Shown: one piece after another, positions 19,386 to 29,548 of the stretch
Numbering within the stretch: the first letter of the stretch is position 1
How the letters are laid out: each line of letters opens with the position of its first letter
From: Siphonodentalium dalli
Taxonomy: Eukaryota; Mollusca; Scaphopoda; Gadilida; Siphonodentaliidae
Reading direction: 5' to 3'
Assembly: GCA_032622095.1 (NCBI GenBank)
Contig: CP136069.1
Coordinates: 105,676,278 to 105,740,277, forward strand
DNA length: 64,000 nucleotides
Notes under the pieces: model-generated
What the model was told of the DNA's origin: nothing
What the model saw: only the letters and a program-made list of their open reading frames with translations
Databases searched by the model: none
Translations under genes and position numbers: made by a program

Positions 19386-20240
19386 TTAACAAAGAAATTG
19401 TCTATTCAAAATGTAATACACGAACTATGAACGAATGTTGTACATGCTCACATCTCAATAAACAAACTAGCCGTATCAAAGACGCGGCTGTACCTTTCAT
19501 CACGTCTTGATTCATAAATTTCCAGTTATGCTACACACGAAACGGAGTCGCCTTTTGGGGAAACCAGAGTCCAAACGGGTCCAAATCAACCTGTTCCAAA
19601 AAAGTGGTTCATTTTGTTTTCACTTTTTGAAAAAGGCTCCATTATTTCAACCTAAACTTTTGGACTTAGAAAATAATTTTTTCTTAGTCAAGTGAAAAGA
19701 GCTCTTCACAAAATTTCCGCTTATATATATAATATATATTTTCTATATATATACGCCAAAAAATTGTCACTCCCCTCTCTACGGCTCCGGCTACGCGCTG
19801 CATCTCATATACAACCAAACAAAATACAAAAATTACATTGATGGGATCAAACAAGGCTTAGTTATACTATGTAATCTTATACTAACGTAAAGACGACGTA
19901 TATCAAATTATTTCATTTGCGATAACAACGATAAACACATAGAAAAATGCAAACATCATCATTTTCGTAATAACAATTTGTATATTGTTTTTCACCGTAG
20001 AATATTGCAAATGGTCATTCAATTCTTTCTGTTAGTATATGTCTGCCAAATTAGAAATGACTCCCTTTATACTTTCACAAAATAAAACACCACTGATAGG
20101 TTCGTGCGCCGTCATTTAAGTCTTGTCAACAAGCAAACGTGAAACAAACGCTCATTATTCCTACCATATATATAGGGAATGCACTTACAGAGAACGCTCT
20201 TTTCTGTTCGGTTACGTTCATACCCCATGTGGATTGCTTT
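19386..20240. other. non-coding, no gene
   Basis: AT-rich sequence with a TATATA tract near 19.72-19.76 kb and the paired AACGCTC motif at 20147 and 20193 with a TATATATAGG string between them. No coding evidence. Confidence 0.4.
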
Positions 20241-20697
20241 TTTAGTCGAGCTGTTTTCCGAGTCTAGTAGAAATTTAGTAGAGCCTCTTTAGAAGGGGAA
20301 TAAGCTCTGGTTTGCGGATATGTATAAGAATGAAACACAGACTGTTGCGAAGAGCGTGTTCCGTGTCCGGTAGAAGATTTTCCGTGTAGATGTTCCGGGT
20401 TAGAAGAAGTGTACAAATCTTGAGGAATTAGTCGTTTTAATTTGTACATGGATAAACAGATGTAACAGCAGCAACAATATATATATACACATAACATCTG
20501 TCTAGCATATAATGACCCCGCCGGACCGCATATTATGCAGCCCGACGGGTAAACTTGTCCGACAGCAATCTTCCAAATTCTGAATCTCTCTAGTGTTTTC
20601 TATCCTCCCTACCCAAAATTACCGTAGCTTTTTATATTTTTTTCGATGCAGTTCGCGATTGGTTATAACTGGTGTGATTTCGTTACCAATCCGTTAC
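20241..20697. repeat. duplicated segment, part 1 (copy at 52.4 kb)
   Basis: Nearly identical to 52396-52855, with few substitutions over about 455 bp. On the minus strand it carries a 112-codon open frame (stop near 20264) with a hydrophobic Cys-rich stretch (YIYCCCCYICL) followed by a polar tail, resembling a membrane protein's last exon. The same frame is preserved in the other copy with one residue changed. Gene status is not established. Confidence 0.85.
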
Positions 20698-22027
20698 GTA
20701 ATGGTTAGAGCACAAGAATAGTTCTTTACCAGAATAAATCGAGTCGGAGACGAGATTTATTCTGGTAAAGAACTATTCGCGTGCTCTGACCGACTTAGAG
20801 CACAATTGATCGCACATAATGCGATTATCTCGAAATACGCAATTGATCGTGCGTTGAACACGACGTACAATCCGTGCGCTGGCCGAGATGAACACAATGA
20901 CCCGTTAGCCACACCAATCATCGTGATTACCCATGCAGCGATCGCCGTTGAATGTGAATAAATATGTCCGAAATGACACGGATTAACGTGTGACCCGTTT
21001 TCACAAACAAAGTCACTCGCAGATGTGTTTGGAAAGTCAAATGTGGAAGTCGCATGATTGTGTCTTACTATTATTATATACATTGTATAAGTGGATCATG
21101 AATTCCGAAGAAGTCTGTCTGCCAGAATGATGACATGGAATTTGACCTGTAACCAACAACCAACCACTTTTGCCAAAGGTAATGCTGCACATCATTATTA
21201 TGTGACAAACGTGTCGACTTTTCAAGAAACTGTTTCGAAATTACTACCATAATAGTCCATTGGTTCCTCCAGATTCTCCAGATACAAGTTCTGTTGTTAT
21301 TTATATCGGATATGTGGAGCGCTATATTGTGAAGTGGTGATTCTATTGGATTATTGGATCTATCACTATATTTAGTGGTTCTAAATGTAAATGTTAATTC
21401 ATTTAGTTTCATCGTTGGATTAGTGGTCCTGAGAATATTTTCGGAACTGGATTAGTTTTGTGGAATAATTATAATAAATGTAATTATGCTACTAGTTAAT
21501 AAATAATTCAACCAATGCATGTGTTACTATTGCCACCCCCCCCCGTTCGTCCTGTTGATGTATTATATATATATATTGTATTTTTGGTAAATCACACCCA
21601 ATTCCCAAGGCTGGCAAACTAATATTTCAGTGATATCCCATTGTTCGACACGCGCCACTATTAACAAACAAATCGCGCGGTCGTTTCAATGTAGCTTCAG
21701 TTATTATACAAGAGTACATGCATCACCCACCCGCACTCCCCTTATACGCCGTCCCTATATATGTGCCTGCTTAGTATATTAGAGGTGCATAAATAGTAAC
21801 GGCGTATAATGGCAGTGTGTTTTGGGGAAGCACAGCGCTGTTCGTGCCCCTGTGGCCTCTGGTAATTGAAGCTACTTCGAAGCGCCCGTGCGATTTGTCT
21901 GTTGTGAGTTGCGTCACGGTGTGCCTAACAATGGGGTAATCATTGAACTATTCCTTCGCCAGCCTTGGGAATCGGTGTGCTTTACCAAAAATCAGGGAAC
22001 GATTGCAACAATGGGATTGTGCTCTAA
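20698..22027. mobile_element. 1.33-kb inverted-repeat element inserted in the duplication
   Basis: It is absent from the paralogous copy at 52.86 kb, where flanking sequences join directly. It has perfect 13-bp inverted termini GGTTAGAGCACAA (20703-20715) and TTGTGCTCTAACC (22017-22029). No transposase was recognised, so it is non-autonomous. The junctions are slightly offset relative to the empty copy, so exact ends and the target duplication are unclear. Confidence 0.75.
20703..20791. repeat. foldback hairpin inside the 1.33-kb element
   Basis: Arms of about 38 bp (GGTTAGAGCACAAGAATAG... and its complement ...CTATTCGCGTGCTCTGACC) flank an 11-bp loop GAGTCGGAGAC. The left arm includes the element's terminal repeat. 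Confidence 0.85.
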
Positions 22028-22349
22028 CCGTTGTTACAACATAGGTGATTGCGTAATTACACATATGTAGAGAAAGCCGCTAACAATATATTCCCATGAA
22101 TTATTTGTTTCGATAATCTGGATCTTTTTACACAATATATTCTTAATTCGAGCGACTATTCATAAATGGGCTTTTTGCGATAATAACTATGACGCAACGA
22201 GACTCCATTGAATAATGTTTTAACAGGTTTTAGAAATTTGCCGAAGGCTACCCATTTACGACATATGTTGTAATTAGCGCTGATTATGTCAAAGTCGACG
22301 TACGTGGTATTGTTATCGGCGCGTGAAATTATCGTACGAGAAATACTCA
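22028..22349. repeat. duplicated segment, part 2
   Basis: It matches 52856-53178 almost base for base. It ends with ACTCA (22345-22349), the target-site duplication of LINE C. Confidence 0.88.
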
Positions 22350-22718
22350 ATTCAATTCAATTCGTTTCAATTCGTTTAATCTTTTTGACCCATAATACAT
22401 AGGTATTAAGATAACATATAATACATTTTATGTACATGACTTACATAATAGATATACAAATGATATACATTATAATATATGAAAAGTATTTACAATATAA
22501 GTAATATACCTGTTTGCCATAGGTGCTGTCTGCTGACGCTATATACTATATGGTGTCATATATGACTGATCCACACAAAGTGCATAGACACCCTCAATTA
22601 TATTACCAGCGAGGTAATATAATTAAGAGTATGTATCCACTCTGGTTTAGTCGCTTGCACATGTTATTTCGTGTTAGGTTCGTAGGAATACTGTGTCATT
22701 TACTATCTTTTTCGGTAT

Positions 22719-25700
22719 CTACCCAAGCTTATCTGAATTTATAAGTTTACGATTGATTATTTTAATAAAGTCGCACAATTTCCGTATGTCTGTTGAATTG
22801 TTCTGGTTAAGTATTTCACTCATTGTGATAGTATTTTGTTTTTTGTTAGTAAATTTTGATAGTAATCGATGTCTTTCGGGTGATAGTCTCTCGCATTCAA
22901 GAAGATAATGAAATTCATCTCCAATCTTTCTGGAGTTACAGAGTGGACATAGTCGGTCAGTTTGTTCAGGTTTTCGCCAGCGTCCTGTTTCAATAGGTAA
23001 ATGGTGATTACTGGTTCTAAATTTACATAATGTAATCCGGTTTACTACGTTCAACGTTAGATACCTTTCAAAAGATAAGTCATGCTTAAAAATTTGGTAT
23101 ATCTTACCACGACTGGAGTTGTTCATATCAGTTTCCCAATTATCCGTGAATTGTGAAATTAAACTACACTTTATATACGAAACGAATTGGGCAGTATCCG
23201 GTATGCGTTCCATGTGCCATGCATGTAATTGGTTACAATGGTCTAATAAATCATAGATTCGGTGTAACAAAGGGAAATGATTAGCGTTGATATCGAACAT
23301 AGTCTGTGCTAATTTCAGAAGTATTCTGGGATATCTCACCTCCTCACTGTTCATAATTTTGCACCAATATTTTATTATTCTCGTGTTTATATACACGTCA
23401 ATTGGTAGTCTCCCACATTCCCCATACAGCATAAAGTTGGGAGTAGATGGCCTCAGGTGAAGAATATGCTTCATAAATTTTCGATGAACTTTTTCAAGAA
23501 TATCATTGTTACCGAAACCCCAAATCTCGCAACCATATAATAAAATTGGCATAACGTGCAAGTCGAACAAATCAAGTTGGGTTTTGATCGAGAGACAGTG
23601 CTTTCGCGAATTGCCAATAACTGAGTACATGGCTTTGGTAGCTTTTTCTGCCAGGGCCTTTTTTGCCGTCGTGAATGATCCAGATTTGCAAAATATTATT
23701 CCTAGGTAATTAAATTTGTTTACTGTTTCGATTCTTCTTCCTTTGAACAGAAATTTTGTCTTTTTTGGAAGACTGGTCTTCGAAAAGTTGACAATTTTCG
23801 TTTTCTCGATATTCACTGTTAATTTCCATTTATTGCAATATTTTTCAAAGAGGTCCAGTTGTTGTTGTAATACTTTTGGGGTTTCCGCCATGATTGTCGT
23901 ATCATCGGCGTACATAATCATGAATATTTTCACATAACAGTTGAGTCGATTCTCTATTTCTAGGTCTATTGTTTTTAAGCCTACTACGTCGTTATCAAGT
24001 AAATATTCTTGCAAATCGTTCAAGTACAGTGTGAATAGTAGGGGGGATAGGTTCTCACCTTGCCTAACACCAGCATGGCAGGGGAAGTAAATGGATTTAC
24101 TTCCCTCTGCTTGAACACAGGATTTAATATGATTATACATGTTGGCAATAACCGTAAATATTTTCCCATTGATCCCATATTTCAAAATTTTCATCCAAAG
24201 TCCTTGCCTCCACACCATGTCGAATGCCTTTTGGAAGTCAATGAACGCACATAATAATTTCTTGTTTAATTTTCTACTTATTTCAAATAATAAATTTAAA
24301 ATGAAAATGTTGTCGATAGTCGAATAATTTTTCCTGAAACCGGCCTGATTTTCTGATATAACGTCAAAATCGTCAGTGAATTGTCCCAAACGGTTGGATA
24401 AGATCTTAGTAAACAGTTTACCAAAACAACTCAGAAGGGTGATCGGCCTATAATTACTGGGGTCGGTCGGGTCACCCTTATTTTTGTAAAGAGGTACAAT
24501 AGTACCTATCACCCAATCTGCCGGTATTATCCCCGTGTTAAATACTATGTTAAACAATTTGCAGTATATGCCGATGAAAACATCTGAAGAGGCTTTGATA
24601 TAGTCATTGAGAATAAGATCATGGCCGCTTGATTTGTTATTTTTGAGACCCTTAATGGCTTGTCTTATTTCCTCTTCGGTGATCGGTCGGTTCAGGTCGG
24701 TATTCGCGTCTACGTTAAATAGTTCAATTATGTCCCGTTCTATTAATGGGTCGTCATCGTGTTTGGTCGCATTGATGTTCTGAAAATAATGTGTCAAATC
24801 ATCGAGAGTAGCATCAATGCGTTGAGAATTTCCGCCCCTAATTTTCTTCCAGAAATCACGCGGGCTACCGTGTTTTAAAGCTGACATTTCGCGAGTAATC
24901 ATATCTCTGTGTGCTCTAATTGATTTGTCCATTTCGCTTTTATAAACGCGAGACGCTTGTTTCATATCTCTATCTGAGGTGGAGTCCCGGCTTAATTTTT
25001 GAGCACGAGAAGCTCTCCGATAAGACTGTCGTGCAAATCGGCACGCTTCATTGAACCATGGTTTATTTTTACCATTTCTACGGTTATTCGACTGCCTAAT
25101 TGTCCGTTCAGTGTGTACACCTAAAGTATTTTCTGCCGTTGTTGTCATGACTTTGCTTATGGAGGTGACAATCATATTAATTGCTTCGGGGCACAACTCG
25201 TTCGGCTTGAGTGAATTCAATAAGTGGTGTATGCTGGAAATGGCATTATAATCAATATTTTCAACAAATTCTGGTCGTTTAGAAGGGTCCCACTTTTTTA
25301 CGCGGTTCGTTTTGCTGGCAGACGTCGTGTCATTGTCAGTGGGCCACTTACGTGCATATTCAGAATTGAGCGTTGTTACGAGACCGCAATGTATATCTGA
25401 TGCTAATGGGCTAAATTGGAGTACTTGGAAGTCCAATATAGCTGGTAGAGCTGTCGCTAAAGATAATGTATAATCAATTACGGTCTTATTTTGACTGGTG
25501 AATGCGCCAACGTTTTTGTCTTTACCAGCCCTTCCGTTCAAAATAACAAATCCGTGATGTTGACATAAGTTCAAGAGCGAGATTCCATATTGGTTTCTGT
25601 TGTGGTCCTGGTTCTGTCTGGCTATAGGCATATTAGTCATGTGTAAATATATCAATTGTTCTGAAAGTATTTCGTGAAATATATCCGATTCGAACATGTC

Positions 25701-28271
25701 GTTGTCGGTACCATAATTACTAATATCAGTTTCAAGCGATGTACGTGCGTTGAAATCGCCAGTGATGAATATCTTATCTGTGCGATTCGCTAAATTTAAG
25801 AACTCACTTTCTACTTCTGTAAATGCGTCTTTCGATGCGTAGTTACTACTTTCAGGTGGTATATATACTGCACCTATTATTACATGGAATTTACATGAAT
25901 TTTCTGACCTTTTAATCTCAATCCAATGCACAAACTTGGACGGCGTTTCAATGATTTTCGAAAATCTACAAAGTTCGTCTTTGATGCCAATGGCTATTCC
26001 ACCTGACCGTATTCGCGAAAGTTTTCGTCTATTTTTCATAAAAAAGGTATACCCCTTTAAATACAGTTTGTCACAGTCATCGGTTTTTGTTTCCGATAGA
26101 CATAAGACATGGTATTTAGAACAAAATTCCTGGAAATCCGGATATTCAAGTCTTTTTCGAAGACCACACACATTTAAGGACAAGATTTCGAAATTTCCTT
26201 CGTTGTTTTCGGAATTGAGGTCTTGTTCGAATGGATATATCTCAGCTACATCAAGATAATTATTTTTACACAAACATGGCGTATCTGTAATATTAATGTC
26301 ATCACAATAGTTTTCGTGCAAATATTCATTCATACAATCAATAGTATCGCCCTGATCATAATCAAGTGAGTCATTGTTATGTGATAAAGAACATTTATTT
26401 TCATTGGTGTTATCTACTAATTCTCGTGCGTCTTTTAAAATATCTGATAGGGGTTTAGTCTCTAGCGTTATAATGTGGTCTTTTTTAACTACACCACGAC
26501 ACTCACAGTCCGCTGTGATAAGCTCCAAATTGTCATCAAGCGGAGTTAATTGATAGAGATCGGTGTTAGATGTTGTCCCGTAATTCATTATTCTATCATG
26601 AATATTACAGTACTCATAATCAGTTTCTGACTGCCAATCGCATTCCGATTGATCAAGTGAACAGTCTACCGTGGGTGTGTCTCTGTCACTGGGCCATACA
26701 GCTTGGGGCACGTGATCAAAACAGTCTACCATGCTTTGTTCATTATGACGCTCGCCCATGCGTTGTTCACAACTACGGTCATAATTAAAGTGGGATTCGG
26801 TAATGCATGTAGTCATGTTCAGGAGATCCGCATATACATTATCCCTTTTGTTCTCAATCGGAACGTCATTAGGAACAAATTCACTTTCTCGAACGTTTCT
26901 GCGGACATCCGATAAATCAGTAGATGCATGTGACATAGTAGCAAACTTGTATAACGTACTTGAATCAGTTACAAGATCTGGCGCCAAGCTATTACTATAC
27001 GGGTACTGTACTGTACCATTATGTTCGTAAGATGCGATGTCATTACACACGCTAGGATAGGATGAGTTATCATTGTAATTATCAAAAACAGCATTTGAAC
27101 TCACTTTGTGACAAGCACTATCAGTTGTAGTGAGTGACAATGACATTGATGCATTTACATGCCCATTGTCAATTAACAATTTGCCGTTAACTTTATCGGT
27201 GTCGCTTTTATTACAATTTTGTAATTGTAACTTATATGTGTCATGTAAGCTTAACTGAGTGCCGGTGTCCAGCAAATGAGAATTTGAATAACGTATTACA
27301 GTATCTGTGGCTTTTGGCGCTTTGATACAAACTTCGCCCCTAATGACATTCACATTTACTTGTTTGCTACTACTGTACGTACATTTACACTCAACATCAT
27401 CATTTTCAACACAACATATATCAGCCAGCTCAATATTGTTACATATACATGTTTCTAAATTAACATTATTATTTGAAGACATTTCACAAACATTGCCATA
27501 CATTATCTCCCGTGTTTCTCTCAAAATGTCGTAGGTGCTTAATAAGGGCGATTCAGGTTCGGTAGATTGAGAATCGTCAGAAACATAGGCATGAACAATT
27601 GGTGCGGACAACTCACTATCGCGATCGGGATATGCGTCTACTTTGCTTGTCTCAGTCGCCTGACGTTTTGTGAGCGATACTCCTTCTCCGACCATGTGAA
27701 ATCTCGATCCATTGACAAAACCATTATTTGCAGTTCGGGTATTCAACTGGTCACCGTTACTAGCGCGACATGTCGAGTTCGGACTGACAGCGTGATTGCT
27801 ATTGAGCACGTGATTTCTGTGTACCTGACCTTCGTTACAACGGGTTGCGGTTGATTGGCTACAGTAACACGGGCAATCATTACGATTCAGCGGACTCAAT
27901 GGATTACTAGAAGTCAACATTACATTGAGCGATATTGGTACGGTCACGTGATGTCTGTCTGGCTCGCCGTCAAAACAATGGTTTTCGGGTTGTTTTGGAT
28001 TGACCGGCGCACGTGATATGTCATGAGCTAACGGTACACTGAGCGAAACTGGTGCGGTCACGTGGTGTTTGTCTAGCTCGCCGTCATAACAATGGTTTTC
28101 GGTTTGTTTTGAATTGACCGATGTACTTGATATTTGCTCGCACACTTGGGGAGATTGCACGGCAATGTTTGCAGAGTTACATGTATAACGTGTATATCCG
28201 AAGGCATTAATGTTCTCATATCTAGTGACAATATCTTGAGAACTGATATTATTACACAATTGATTAACAGT
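22719..28271 (-). CDS. LINE C ORF2: long extension + endonuclease + reverse transcriptase
   Basis: An uninterrupted frame of about 1850 codons after the ORF1 TGA. The first 685 residues form an unrecognised extension rich in Ser, Asp, Asn and Cys, with a 40-residue internal duplication (ENHCYDGELDKHHVT / ENHCFDGEPDRHHVT) and a CNNIELADICC cluster. The APE endonuclease starts about 687 (LSLNVCGLRKRLEYPDF, SETKTDD, TGDFNART, SDIHCGL). The reverse transcriptase follows with FIDFQKAFD (about 1340), GVRQGENLSPLLF and MYADDT (about 1450). A C-terminal CPLCNSRKIGDEFHYLLEC motif lies near 1778. The first Met is over 110 residues in, so an own start is unlikely. Catalytic motifs are intact. Confidence 0.92.
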   Translation of the reverse strand, partial: TVNQLCNNISSQDIVTRYENINAFGYTRYTCNSANIAVQSPQVCEQISSTSVNSKQTENHCYDGELDKHHVTAPVSLSVPLAHDISRAPVNPKQPENHCFDGEPDRHHVTVPISLNVMLTSSNPLSPLNRNDCPCYCSQSTATRCNEGQVHRNHVLNSNHAVSPNSTCRASNGDQLNTRTANNGFVNGSRFHMVGEGVSLTKRQATETSKVDAYPDRDSELSAPIVHAYVSDDSQSTEPESPLLSTYDILRETREIMYGNVCEMSSNNNVNLETCICNNIELADICCVENDDVECKCTYSSSKQVNVNVIRGEVCIKAPKATDTVIRYSNSHLLDTGTQLSLHDTYKLQLQNCNKSDTDKVNGKLLIDNGHVNASMSLSLTTTDSACHKVSSNAVFDNYNDNSSYPSVCNDIASYEHNGTVQYPYSNSLAPDLVTDSSTLYKFATMSHASTDLSDVRRNVRESEFVPNDVPIENKRDNVYADLLNMTTCITESHFNYDRSCEQRMGERHNEQSMVDCFDHVPQAVWPSDRDTPTVDCSLDQSECDWQSETDYEYCNIHDRIMNYGTTSNTDLYQLTPLDDNLELITADCECRGVVKKDHIITLETKPLSDILKDARELVDNTNENKCSLSHNNDSLDYDQGDTIDCMNEYLHENYCDDINITDTPCLCKNNYLDVAEIYPFEQDLNSENNEGNFEILSLNVCGLRKRLEYPDFQEFCSKYHVLCLSETKTDDCDKLYLKGYTFFMKNRRKLSRIRSGGIAIGIKDELCRFSKIIETPSKFVHWIEIKRSENSCKFHVIIGAVYIPPESSNYASKDAFTEVESEFLNLANRTDKIFITGDFNARTSLETDISNYGTDNDMFESDIFHEILSEQLIYLHMTNMPIARQNQDHNRNQYGISLLNLCQHHGFVILNGRAGKDKNVGAFTSQNKTVIDYTLSLATALPAILDFQVLQFSPLASDIHCGLVTTLNSEYARKWPTDNDTTSASKTNRVKKWDPSKRPEFVENIDYNAISSIHHLLNSLKPNELCPEAINMIVTSISKVMTTTAENTLGVHTERTIRQSNNRRNGKNKPWFNEACRFARQSYRRASRAQKLSRDSTSDRDMKQASRVYKSEMDKSIRAHRDMITREMSALKHGSPRDFWKKIRGGNSQRIDATLDDLTHYFQNINATKHDDDPLIERDIIELFNVDANTDLNRPITEEEIRQAIKGLKNNKSSGHDLILNDYIKASSDVFIGIYCKLFNIVFNTGIIPADWVIGTIVPLYKNKGDPTDPSNYRPITLLSCFGKLFTKILSNRLGQFTDDFDVISENQAGFRKNYSTIDNIFILNLLFEISRKLNKKLLCAFIDFQKAFDMVWRQGLWMKILKYGINGKIFTVIANMYNHIKSCVQAEGSKSIYFPCHAGVRQGENLSPLLFTLYLNDLQEYLLDNDVVGLKTIDLEIENRLNCYVKIFMIMYADDTTIMAETPKVLQQQLDLFEKYCNKWKLTVNIEKTKIVNFSKTSLPKKTKFLFKGRRIETVNKFNYLGIIFCKSGSFTTAKKALAEKATKAMYSVIGNSRKHCLSIKTQLDLFDLHVMPILLYGCEIWGFGNNDILEKVHRKFMKHILHLRPSTPNFMLYGECGRLPIDVYINTRIIKYWCKIMNSEEVRYPRILLKLAQTMFDINANHFPLLHRIYDLLDHCNQLHAWHMERIPDTAQFVSYIKCSLISQFTDNWETDMNNSSRGKIYQIFKHDLSFERYLTLNVVNRITLCKFRTSNHHLPIETGRWRKPEQTDRLCPLCNSRKIGDEFHYLLECERLSPERHRLLSKFTNKKQNTITMSEILNQNNSTDIRKLCDFIKIINRKLINSDKLG

Positions 28272-28274
28272 TCA
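28272..28274 (-). promoter_or_regulatory. in-frame TGA between LINE C ORF1 and ORF2
   Basis: AAT-ACA-TGA-ACT-GTT: ORF2 continues in the same frame without a nearby ATG. The equivalent site in LINE A is ATA-ACA-TAG. Possible readthrough site or nonsense change in a fused frame. Confidence 0.6.
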
Positions 28275-29158
28275 TGTATTGACTTTCGGCATTTTTGGTC
28301 TGTCATTGGTGGGCGTGGTACTGTCTCTGGCACGCTTCACTCTGGTATCATCGGTGCATGTGTATTCAGATGCTCCAACTAAAGACGATACTAGTCTTGC
28401 TCTGCCATCCTCATTGAAGTGTAGTCCCGAATGGTCCCTCGCGTTATAAAGCGACTTCACTCCATTGCCATCTTTGGAACGGAACATTGCATTGTCAATG
28501 TACTTCAAATAGAATTTCCGCTTACACAGCCTCTCAGTATATTTGTTCACTCGAAGAGCAATCGAATTGTGATCTCTCATCTTAGCACCCAAGCCTTTCC
28601 TAGGTGGAATGCTGCACAAATTAACTGTGGCAAACGGAAACGCCTCGTGTACAGCAGAGGCACCGTCACTGACGTCCATTTCAATCAGTTCCAGATCCGA
28701 ATGGTTCTCCACTATATCGTTGGTGCCGAGGTGAACTGTTACCTTTTTAACCTCAAATCGGTCGACGCCTGACTTTGCACTGTTGATTAGTTTCTCCACT
28801 TCGGAATATTTAGCCCCTGAATATTGAAACACTTTGATGTCATCCCTGCCCAATTTTAAACCACCGCAATTGCTCGCACCGAGGACGATGGCTTTCACTA
28901 AACTCTGTTCATCCTCTTTATTTCCATCAACATTTCCATCTACAACTTTCCTGAAATCACCACATTCCATTTCGAGATTTCCATTGGTTTCGTCTGCATC
29001 ACACTTTGTTTCAGTACTACCGTTTATTTCAGCATCAACATTTGTTTCGGCATTAACAACATCATCATCATCGACACCTGTGTTTGCATCTTGTGTCTCA
29101 TTTCCTCCAGCTTTACCAAAAACATCATCACTTTGGGTTGAATCGCGTGTCACCTCAC
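28272..29158 (-). CDS. LINE C ORF1: SGNH-hydrolase (esterase) protein, 5'-truncated
   Basis: About 293 residues from the first apparent codon (a GTG at 29153; no ATG before residue about 61 because the element is truncated). The N-terminal 80 residues are acidic and low complexity. A GDSL/SGNH esterase fold follows: block I GASNCGG with Ser94, block III HLGTND with Asn145, block V D240..H245 in RDHSGLHFNEDG. Esterase-type ORF1 proteins are known from CR1/L2-group LINEs and may act on membranes or lipids during the retrotransposition cycle. The C-terminal tail is basic. All three catalytic blocks are conserved, suggesting activity. Confidence 0.85.
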
Positions 29159-29220
29159 ACTCAGTTTATGGAATCGTGATCAATTTGAGCAAGGGGTGAT
29201 TTATTCACTCTGACATTACC
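29159..29220. repeat. duplicated segment, part 3
   Basis: ACTCA plus about 55 bp matching 53174-53231; homology ends after CACTCTGACA. Confidence 0.85.
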
Positions 29221-29548
29221 CCCTTACCGCGAAAAGACGACTCCGGCGTCTTAATTGAAATATGAAGTAATCTGTTAAAGCAATAGTGATATGAATGGAT
29301 GATGGAATATGAAAATTATGTGAAACTGAAAGCATGTAAAGAATTAAAATGATTTTCTTTATATTCCGTTTGAGACGTTGTTGTCCATCCTCATTCAAGT
29401 GCACTTTGTCTGTATCAAAGACAGTGTGAGTGGGGTCATGTATGACATTGGAAAGTCTCCTCAGTACACGATAATTTGAATATAGAAGAGAATTGAAGTT
29501 TAATTGGATACACATTGCCGTTTTCTTGGAAAACGACACCATAGTTAA
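29221..29548. other. non-coding, no gene
   Basis: A minus-strand open frame here (29542-29216) has no recognisable features. It ends at the TAA target of the next element. Confidence 0.4.

Larger units (their letters stand above)
22350..29158 (-). mobile_element. LINE C, near-complete non-LTR retrotransposon
   Basis: The boundaries are exact by comparison with the empty paralogous site at 53174-53178: ACTCA is present at both ends (22345-22349 and 29159-29163). The 3' end is a GAATT repeat tail (22350-22380 on plus). The 5' end cuts into ORF1, so the copy is slightly 5'-truncated. ORF1 and ORF2 occupy one frame interrupted by a single TGA; apart from this no break was found, implying a young insertion. 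Length 6.8 kb. Confidence 0.93.

Noticed and set aside
18884..19389. Frames of 77-159 aa on both strands with similar sequences
   Set aside because: They follow from a diverged 300-bp direct repeat; similarity is at DNA level in different frames.
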